A DNA stretch of 64,000 nucleotides from Paratinospora sagittata (lineage: Eukaryota > Streptophyta > Magnoliopsida > Ranunculales > Menispermaceae). The DNA lies in the NCBI GenBank assembly GCA_035771175.1, contig CM069593.1, positions 17,112,908-17,176,907 on the forward strand, read 5' to 3'. This document shows, one piece after another, positions 56,204-64,000 of the stretch. The notes under the pieces are model-generated. The model made no database searches and was not told the DNA's origin. It saw only the letters and a list, made by a program, of their open reading frames with translations. Position numbers and translations under genes: made by a program. Within the stretch, counting starts at the first letter, position 1, and every line of letters begins with the position of its first letter.

Positions 56204-59200
56204 ATGGAAAATCGCCGAATTTCACTTGATAGAGTAAGCGAAGTTACTGACGAAAATCCTGATTGTGGCTTGAATTCTGATTCGAGTTCATCAGCCAGAT
56301 CCAAGAATGAATCGTCTCTTCCTGGTGTTCTCCAATGGGTAAAAAGTGTTGCCGTTGATCCCGGCAATTCGGAAGAATGTTCAAGGAAAGCTGGTTTCAA
56401 TTCCCGGAAACATCTATATGCAGCGAACAATAAAGAATTTCTTAAGGTAAGTTCTAACACAACTTTGCATCGTTTAGATGATGTTTTAAATTTAGTACTG
56501 AAATCGTATTGATCAGAGAGTTTAAATACTTGAAAAAATAAAGAGATTGAATAGTAAAGCCTAATACATGGAAATAATATACATATAATGGCTTTGGGAT
56601 AGCGGAGGTTGAGAAGATATTTCCAAGCTTGGATGGAGGAAATTTTGAGAACATACAAGTATTTGTATTAATGTTATGGCAATAACAAGGCTCGTCTTGT
56701 ACATAGATCTTGTTTTATCATTTAACTTTGTCTGGTGTTATATGCATTGAGGAAAAATTATGATCTAGGATGAAGAGAGATTTAGGAAGAGTTGAGATGC
56801 TATATGAAGAAAAAGAGATGAGAAATCACATGCTTCCTGTAATTATTGGATAAAAGAAGAAAATTTAGCAATTGTGTTTTGCTTGCTTTTAAGATTGTAA
56901 ATGAGTTTGGATCCATTTCTGGGTTAAACTTAAGAATATTTGGTTGGAGGACTAGAAAAGAAGCACTCTGCATTCCCTCACATAAGATCAGAGCAACATC
57001 ATAGAACAATTGGAGAGAGATAAAATTATAAAGATTCGATATCATGAATGCAATTCAGTAGGAAGTTAGGCCAATGAGTCCATCATTTTTATTGGTTGAA
57101 TGGATAAATATGAAGAAAACGTGTCTTGTATTGACATACAGAAAGTGCTGATAATGTATTGAGAGCTTGAACTTGATCTGTAATGGATGGATAAAGACCC
57201 TCAAATGGGAAGCATTGAAATCATGAACGACTTGTGAGGAAATGACAGGTTTTATTCAGGAGCAATCCCTTTGAACTTGCTATTTCTTGATGACTTTGCG
57301 CTATCTATTGAGATCATCGAGGAAAAAGTACAAAACTAAACCTTGGAAAAATGCATATGAGCTCCAAACATTTTATACGTTAGATAAAGACGGAATGTAG
57401 GCAAATTAGTAAGAATAATGACAGAGATGATACTTAAGTTACAGTAGAAGATTTGGAAGTATGTTGAAGCAGACTTTTTCATTATTTTTGTTCTGTTATT
57501 TAGAATGATGGCCAATTGTATGTTCATTAATTTAAAGGAAAGGCACTTTTGCGATAATTATGCGATGAAGGTGTGCCAAAGTGAGCACAATTTTGGGTGA
57601 TGAAGAAACATGTTCGGAAACTGAAAAAAGCAGCTATGGATTGTTAACCTTGACGTGGAATGACTTAAAACAACAATTTTAAAGACTAGTTCCACCACAA
57701 GGGAGTAGAGAGAGTTATTCTAAATGATTTTGTCTAAAGAAGAAACAGTGGTAGAACAATTGAGGAGAGCACTCAGGTTAATTGGTTCTAAAAGAATGTA
57801 AAGAATAATAAAATGAATGGGAATTTAGGTATTAAAAAAAGATTGGGAGTACTACTAATTGAAGACTAAATGAAGCAGGGTCAAAAAATTGGAAGTAATA
57901 CTGATTGAAGACTAAATGGAGGAGCAGGGTCTGCTCTGTAAATCACCTGCCTTCAATCAGTGAGATGAGGTGAATTGAATATGAATTAAGCTTAGAATTT
58001 ATGTAAAATTTTGGGAAATGAAAGGCAAGCTGGATCATTGCTGGATTACCCCTGTTTTAGGAAATGGATTATTTTGTTGAAGGGGGCTATCCAATTTTCG
58101 TAAAGCATTTATGGATTCATTTTTAGTCTCTACATCAAATTCTTGCAACAGCCTTATACTTGAAATTAGACATTCCGACTGAACCATTCATTTTTCAAAT
58201 TTTCCATTTCTTTGCTTTCAGAAAAAACGGAAACATGACTTATTACAACAAGAAACATCAAAGGCTACTTCTAAACTGCATACACCAAAATCAAAGCAGA
58301 AAAGTTCTATAGAATCAAGCATACAGCAGTGCTCTTTTGCCACTTCAGATCCAAGCTTAATCAGTAACACAGACTCAGAAGAAAGCTCTGTTCTGATTCT
58401 TCCAAACCAAATCAATTCTGTCAGCCAACCAGAATTTTCTGACAATATTTCAAGAAAGGGCATCCCAAAGGGTCCCTCCTCTCAAGCCAGTGCAATGGAC
58501 CGGAGCAATCCACTTGACAAGGAGCCTCTGATTATTATAGATTCTGATGATTCAGACAGTGACTCAAACCCCTTGATTTCTAAAAAAGAAGCTTCCCAAA
58601 CACCGGATAAATCAGTCGAGGGAGCACATTTTCCCATGAAGAAGATCCTTAATCTTCCCACCGTGAGACCTGATTTATCAGGCACGAGCAGCCCATCCAT
58701 TAAGAGGGCTTCAACATTGCTTTACTCTGAGGATTCAGTCAGTAGTTCAAATCTAACAGGTTCAACAAAGCCCCAGAAACATCAGGCACCTCAAAAGTCC
58801 ATCAAGCAACTAAACTTAATTGGTGAAGAATATCAAAGATTGGCCATCCCTGTTGGCCCACGATTTCAGGCCGAGATACCCGAATGTACGGGTCCACCCA
58901 AGATGAATAATTTGTTAGATGTTGATGATAACATGGGCAATACAAAGTGGCTGGGGACGAAAATTTGGCCAATAGAAGGCATCAATATGGATATAAATAC
59001 AGAAATGGCCAGAAAAAAGTTGCACAATTCGTGCTCCTGTGACTCTCCCGGATCAACAGATTGCGTCAAACATCATATTGCCGAGGAAAGGCTTCGACTA
59101 CAATCTGAGCTTGGTCCTGCGTTTTATAATTGGAAGTTCAATGAGATGGGAGAAGAAGTTTCCAACTCATGGACACAGGAAGAACAGAAAAACTTTGAGT

Positions 59201-59445
59201 ATCTTATGAGAAAGAATCCAATGTCAAATACTAAAGTCTTCTGGAAAACTGCATTCAAGTCCTTCCCGTGCAAACACAGGGAAAACATAATTAGTTACTT
59301 CTTTAACGTTCATGTCCTTCGACGTATCAGCCGACAGACCAGATTGGGCCTTACAATAGTTGACACTGACGACGACGATGAGGCTGATGGAAGTGCTCAG
59401 AAGTCAAAAAACAGTGGAATCCGATACTTGACTCAGCTTCGCTGA
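56204..59445 (+). CDS. ELM2-SANT domain nuclear protein, two exons, 488 aa
   Basis: Exon 1 (56204-56446, 81 codons) carries LPGVLQWVKSVAVDPGN and ends at EFLK|gtaagt. Exon 2 (58222-59445) begins KKRKHDLLQQ and stays open to the stop; the 1775-bp intron is GT-AG in phase 0. The middle is Ser-rich with an acidic run (IIIDSDDSDSDS). An ELM2-like block follows (AIPVGPRFQAEIPECTGPP, NTKWLGTKIWPIEG), then a Cys-containing linker (HNSCSCDSPGSTDCVKHH) and a SANT/Myb-like region (SWTQEEQKNFEYLMRKNP, FFNVHVLRRISRQTR). Plant relatives include ELM2 and ARID1/2-type proteins linked to histone deacetylase complexes; this one shows no ARID. A chromatin role is inferred. The ATG at 56204 was chosen as the first in frame. 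Confidence 0.85.
56760..58020. pseudogene. Possible heavily decayed retrotransposon gag in the ELM2-SANT intron
   Basis: Around 57645-57790 the plus strand reads LTWNDLKQQF, then after stops LVPPQGSRE and a KKKQWNN-like piece, reminiscent of the Ty3/gypsy gag pattern of W, LK, F, PPQ and a later charged segment. Stops are frequent and no LTR was found. It could be chance; the assignment is weak. Confidence 0.25.
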
Positions 59446-61032
59446 TTACTCCTCTTTTCAATTGGAAAACTCGTGATCCTTTAACTTGGACAGTTTCTAA
59501 GGTTCAACACCCAACAGTCTAATGAGTTCTTCGGGTATTCCGGGTATTCAAAACTTCACGCTCTTTTGTAGAAAATGGATCAATACATGAGCTCAACCAA
59601 GAGCCATTAGCTTCTTACATGTTAATTCAATCGTGGAAATTAATTCTGATTCCAGCTATCATACCCAGAATCATTGCGTGCACCCGTGAACTATAATAAG
59701 TTCTTCAAAGCACGTAGTAAAATACGTTCTCTTTTAAGCAATAGTTTTTCTAAAACTGCAAGAATATAGTTGGGATATGTAAAAAAATCATCTTTAAGAT
59801 ACAATGAAGCTTCACTCAACCACGTTAGCCCATATTTTCAACATCTTTGGCTAGATTAATCATGAAGTGAGCTAGCAAATGCACCAAGTTTTGGAAAAGA
59901 CGGCCGCTCACTCTATCGTCCAGGACACTGGAACCAGGCTACCAAGTAGAGAAGGAAGACAACACCTTGGTATTAGAGACCAACTACCAAGAAGGAAGGT
60001 ATCAAGCCACTAAGCCGACTAACGGCTCCAAGACGACGACCCTGAGTGGTCTGTAAGGATGTGAGCTCGATTTATCGAGCTAACAATACATAGAGGCGTA
60101 ATGTGCAAACACAGCTGGCGTGGGATCCATCCCGCAAGACCCGTGTTTGAAGTATACGGTGAAACGATAGGTATCTTCACGAACCCCTCTGAGTTATTTT
60201 TTGGAAGAGCTCGGCACTGACTTAAGTATCAGAGGGTCTTTGACCTGTACCACACTGGTGCTCTTCAAGATAGTTTGTTCTTCCTTTTTCCTGTCCTTAG
60301 GTTCGAAGTTAACTCGTGGTGTGAGAAAATAAACTCGTAGTTCCAGCTCAGCTCATGCCGTCCACATCTTCATACTCTGGTGTTAATCAAATCTCGTGCC
60401 AACAAATCACTTGATTGTAATTGTTAATCGACAGTGTCTTTCCATTAATAGACAGTGCGATTGAATGTACCTTATCAATGGATACATCCTTTTTTATCAA
60501 CCTCTTGTCCAATAGATGCCTTCAGATTCAATATATTAAATCCAAGCAACTATTCACAGCACCCTTTCTTCAAAACATAATTTTCAACAACCTTAAGATC
60601 TGTCCATGGGCTTGTAATTTTACCAACTCTTGTGAAATTCGTCAAATTGGGCTTGCAATTTGCCCAACCTAAAATTTCATACAATACCAATCTTAACGCT
60701 CACCCCTACACTCATTAAGTCATGAGTTCTCATATAAATTATTACAAGCTTTACAGCTATGGAGAGACCACCAGTAGTAGTACTAAAGGATCTTCCACAT
60801 ACCAAAAAGTCAATAGAATGTTAGTCCAATCCATGCCATAATTTTACCTCAATCTATTATTATCATTTTTTTTCCTTTGTAATTATATGGACAGTAATGA
60901 TTGTGTTGGATTTAAAGATGAAAAGTAGGTTTTGGTGAAGAATAATAATTCATCATGCTTGATCCAGTTGGGAAATTTGAACAAAATAGTGCTGAGACAG
61001 GTGGGGATTTCTTGGTTAATTTTTCCAATGGT
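59446..61032. other. 3' flank of the ELM2-SANT gene and intergenic sequence
   Basis: 59446-59720 includes the 3' region shared with the inverted pseudogene. 59880-60310 is GC-richer than its surroundings but shows no coding or RNA pattern that I recognise. The ORF at 60421-60672 has no motif. Confidence 0.45.
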
Positions 61033-61050
61033 AAGTAGATTACAATCCCA

Positions 61051-61227
61051 CCAATAAGTGGTTAGCTCAGAGAAAGTGAACTAAATTTCAAGGTCGTCCT
61101 TATATAAAAGTTGTAGGATTAAATTATTAGAAGTACCCTCGTTGAGAGGTCTGTCATTTCACTCTTACCTCGTATTAAGACTAGTCCCATAACCGGATAA
61201 TCGGATACTCGAAGAAAAACCAAAACA
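61051..61227 (+). mobile_element. SINE, 177 bp, with 18-bp target-site duplication
   Basis: It starts CCAATAAGTGGTTAGCTCAG, where GTTAGCTCAG is an A-box-like tRNA head, and continues AAGGTCGTCCTTATATAAAAG, AGAGGTCTGTCATTTCACTC and AGACTAGTCCCATA. The flanks are the exact 18-bp repeat AAGTAGATTACAATCCCA at 61033-61050 and 61228-61245. The B box is degenerate (GATTAAATT). It belongs to the same family as 51698-51876. Confidence 0.85.
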
Positions 61228-61245
61228 AAGTAGATTACAATCCCA

Positions 61246-63577
61246 TTTTTTCTTACTTTTTTTTTTCTCTTATCTCAAAGTCAACCAACTATTTTCAAAA
61301 GTAATCTTTCTTTAAGCTTTTGGTGTTAGAGTTAGAAACATGTTTAAACGAAATCATGAAGGCACGTCGGTGAAAGAGCCTTTGGAGGTTGAAACTTTTG
61401 ACTTTGGTTCCCATGGAGGATTATTCATGGATTCTCATGAAGTAGTAGTACTCTTGTGATGACACAGCTTTTCTATTTGATGTTGATAAGCAAAACCTAT
61501 GTTCTAAGGTTGTTGTTCCGTTACTTGCATGGGAAAGAAAGGTCACCACCACCTTGCTGTATTTCCACATTCCTTTATTATCCACTTTCAATATCCAAGC
61601 ACATAAGTTGTATAGTTATAATTAGTGAAAAGAATAGAATGAAAGTAATTCAGGTGACAGCAGTGAGAAGGATATTGTCCGTGAAAATAAATCTAAAAGC
61701 AGTGTTAAAACGCCTCAAGATATATACATAAATCTATATTTAAGTTAAAATGACAATATGAAAAGAAAAAAAAAAAAAGACACTCTTCACTTACCATACA
61801 CCACATCTGTATGGGTATGGTTTGTGAATCATAGGTAAAGTAATTTTATTATATAATTGAAACGTTTACTATTTTACATATTTAATATAATTTTATGTTT
61901 TAATTAGCTTAAGAAGATATTTAAGCTTAATAATTGTAGAATTGCTATGTAAAACAAACCAAACATAATTTAATAGAACAAAATCAAACAAAACTATTTT
62001 GAAGATCAAAGGGATCTAGCCAAACAAAACTAAGGTTTAAGTTAATTTGGTAGTACGAATAAGTTAGGTTTGATTTAGATTTTAGCATAAAACCGAACTA
62101 AACCAACCAATTAGTGTTAATATGAGATTTGGCCTTATAACAACCATTGAAAAGATATAGATATGAAAGAAGATATGGTCCTTAAAAGGCTTTGTTTAAG
62201 TATAAAACAAGGGTCTAGTACACAAATGCAGGGAAGACATACTACAACAATATCTTCAACCAGATTTTTCTTTGCTCTCTCTCACTCTCTCAAGCATAAG
62301 AACGTCAGCTTCGTGTCCGTTTCTCGTCTACTAACACAGCCACATATCGAAGATCCTTAGAGAAGTTCCTTGCTCTAACTCAAGAATTATTGAACTCTTA
62401 AAATAACTCATACTTGCAACAAAATCTTGGAGTGATAGAAAAAAAAATGGGATCTTGCTTCCTGAATTTTACTAGGTTTTATCGCTCATTTCTCGTCTTT
62501 CTCCCCAGGTCTAACGTGAGTAAGCAATGTAGTACATTGGACGTCTTGAATCATGGTGATGTGGTCCAGTGATTATCATGCAAATTTGCAACCATTAGGC
62601 ACTGGGTCAGATCAAATCTCCAGCTCAAATGACTGAACAAAGGAAGATTAACAACTCTTTCAGGAACAACCAACTGATATAAATCGATCTTTCAGAGGTC
62701 ATTGAGGAAACATGCAACAACCCAATATTGATGGCAAGCAATTCAAACAATGAACCTGTGCTGGAGTACTTGAGAAAGTGTAGCTGGTATTTGAATTGGT
62801 TGGAACAAGAACTTCAATAACCTCTTTTGGTGAGGAAGACCCACCAGACCTAATTAACCCATGATTCGATACGGCGCTTTAGAAGAACTTAACTGCTGGA
62901 TGTCCCTGGAAAATATGCAGAAATTGGTTTCAATGAGCATGTAGAGAATCCTGATTGGAAGATAATAAATAAGCTATATTTGAGAAAAATTGAGGATAGA
63001 AGGAAAGCTACCCCTAAATGAATAGGAATTATATTTTTGCTTTATTTACATTCTATATTACAGTTTGCAGAAACGGGAGAGTCTCATATCGCAATCTGCA
63101 TTGTACATGATGTTAGTAAGCATAGACTCCTAACATTGTTGACATTTTTCTGTAGCTAGAAATAATTAAATATTTCAATGACTTATAAAGATATTAAGGA
63201 AGCAATTAGGAAATCATAAGCATCTATAAGTTTGCATCACAAGATTACCAAACAAAGACCTAAAATAAAATGCAACACAAGAATCAACTAATTCAATAGC
63301 ATGCCTTAGGGCATTCTCACAAGTGTATCATCTTAAATAAAACATCAAAGCTTGAAGAGCAAAAAGGTAGAGCTTCACAGGTGCTAAAGATTTTCTCTTT
63401 ATTCAGGAAACTAACAAGACACACTAAGCATGGGAACAACAAAATATGATCATTTGCTTTTATCAAAACAATGACGAAAAATATAGAAAGATCAAAAATG
63501 AGAGTTTTTACACAACAAAAATGGTAAATTCAACACTAGAAAAAAAAAAAAAAAGAAACACCTGATGAGCATTTGAA
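61246..63577. other. Intergenic, with one weak tRNA-like patch
   Basis: At about 62563-62625 TGGTCCAGTGATTA and GATCAAATC resemble A and B boxes about 40 bases apart, but no A tail or flanking duplication was found. The sequence next to 63577 should be the 3' untranslated region of the rightmost gene. No other gene was supported. Confidence 0.4.
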
Positions 63578-64000
63578 TCAGTACAATCGCAACACGCTAT
63601 TGGTGATGGAATGCGAATTCTTCGGCCTACTCTTCCCAGACCCGTTCCTCCTATTCGTTGGCGTCAAGTAGAATCGCAATAATCCATTATCATTGGTTGG
63701 AGAGTACCTTGCACTCCGGTTCCGTTCCAGCACGAATTCATCCCTCCTCTTCTTACCATTTCCATTGGCTTCACCACAGCCCTTTATACTACTCAAAGAA
63801 CCACTCATACTAAACGAGTTCCTCGCACTTACGCTGCTATTGCTTCGGAAAACCCTATTGAAAGGCCCTTTGGAATCTCCATTAGATTCCCTCCTAAGCT
63901 CTTGCCAAGATTCCGATAAAGACCGCTCTACAACATTTCCTCTGTGATACCTCTCTTCTTCTTCCTCATCTTTACTTCCACCACCGCGCCTATATATCAA
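63578..64000 (-). CDS. C-terminal part of a serine-rich protein, cut by the window edge
   Basis: The frame is open from the right edge to the stop at 63578, giving 140 visible residues; the true start lies beyond the window. Features are an acidic run (KDEEEEER), a Ser/Arg/Asn-rich middle (RSNSSVSARNSFSMSGSLSS), a basic patch (GNGKKRRDE) and the strings NGLLRFYLTPTNR and HSITNSVLRLY at the end. The RFYLTP string occurs, as I recall, in plant serine-rich proteins of unknown function. A nuclear location is possible from composition. No domain with known activity is visible, so the function is unassigned. Confidence 0.7.
   Translation of the reverse strand: MIYRRGGGSKDEEEEERYHRGNVVERSLSESWQELRRESNGDSKGPFNRVFRSNSSVSARNSFSMSGSLSSIKGCGEANGNGKKRRDEFVLERNRSARYSPTNDNGLLRFYLTPTNRRNGSGKSRPKNSHSITNSVLRLY

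Noticed and set aside
62563..62625. tRNA-like A/B boxes
   Set aside because: Good B box but no cloverleaf, A tail or target duplication; left as a weak note only.
1..64000. Canonical tRNA, rRNA, known miRNA hairpins, CRISPR arrays, endogenous viral genes
   Set aside because: I looked for conserved tRNA arms, rRNA blocks, common miRNA sequences and regularly spaced repeats. I found only SINE-type tRNA heads and transposon subrepeats, and no viral gene signatures.

Overview
This window is nuclear DNA from a flowering plant, most likely a eudicot. The evidence is AT-rich intergenic sequence, GT-AG introns, plant-type gene families (a laccase, an NPF/PTR transporter, a pentatricopeptide-repeat protein) and plant transposon families (Au-type SINE, Ty1/copia, TRIM-like, hAT, MULE, CACTA-like). 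I cannot name the species. All coordinates come from reading the sequence. Intron borders were placed by GT-AG signals, reading-frame continuity and remembered family sequences; no alignment software was run.

Genes, left to right: a KRI1-type ribosome-biogenesis gene (16406-14508, minus, one exon); a six-exon LAC4-like secreted laccase (24633-21204, minus) with a probable miR397 site and an AC-II promoter element; a four-exon NPF8/PTR di- and tripeptide transporter gene (39642-42132, plus); a two-exon gene for an uncharacterised, probably plastid, coiled-coil membrane protein (44076-44930, plus); an intronless PPR gene close to Arabidopsis At3g09060 (48228-46129, minus); a two-exon ELM2-SANT nuclear protein gene (56204-59445, plus); and the 3' end of a serine-rich protein gene running off the right edge (64000-63578, minus). 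An inverted broken copy of the ELM2-SANT gene lies at 49215-51115.

Layout: 1-14 kb has no convincing gene and holds SINEs, a LINE relic and two small DNA transposons. 17.4-20.6 kb is an hAT-type element split by a 2.6-kb solo LTR, both with exact target-site duplications. 26.6-39.4 kb is a nested transposon cluster built on a segmental duplication: block A (about 26.7-36.3 kb) and block B (about 36.8-39.4 kb, the NPF upstream region) share the same backbone. Block A additionally carries a 5'-truncated copia element (itself split by a 2.5-kb solo LTR) and a 2.4-kb Pack-MULE-like element that holds PPR-gene fragments and a nested non-autonomous LTR element. Block B retains the unoccupied MULE site, so insertion order can be read directly. 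48.7-55.1 kb holds the pseudogene, a SINE with internal duplications, a 1.1-kb fold-back transposon and another hAT element.

I found no new enzymatic or defence system. The most interesting content is the layered transposon and duplication history next to the NPF promoter, the gene-fragment capture inside the MULE, and the post-transcriptional and promoter signals on the laccase. The genes do not form a pathway; they are ordinary neighbours on a plant chromosome.
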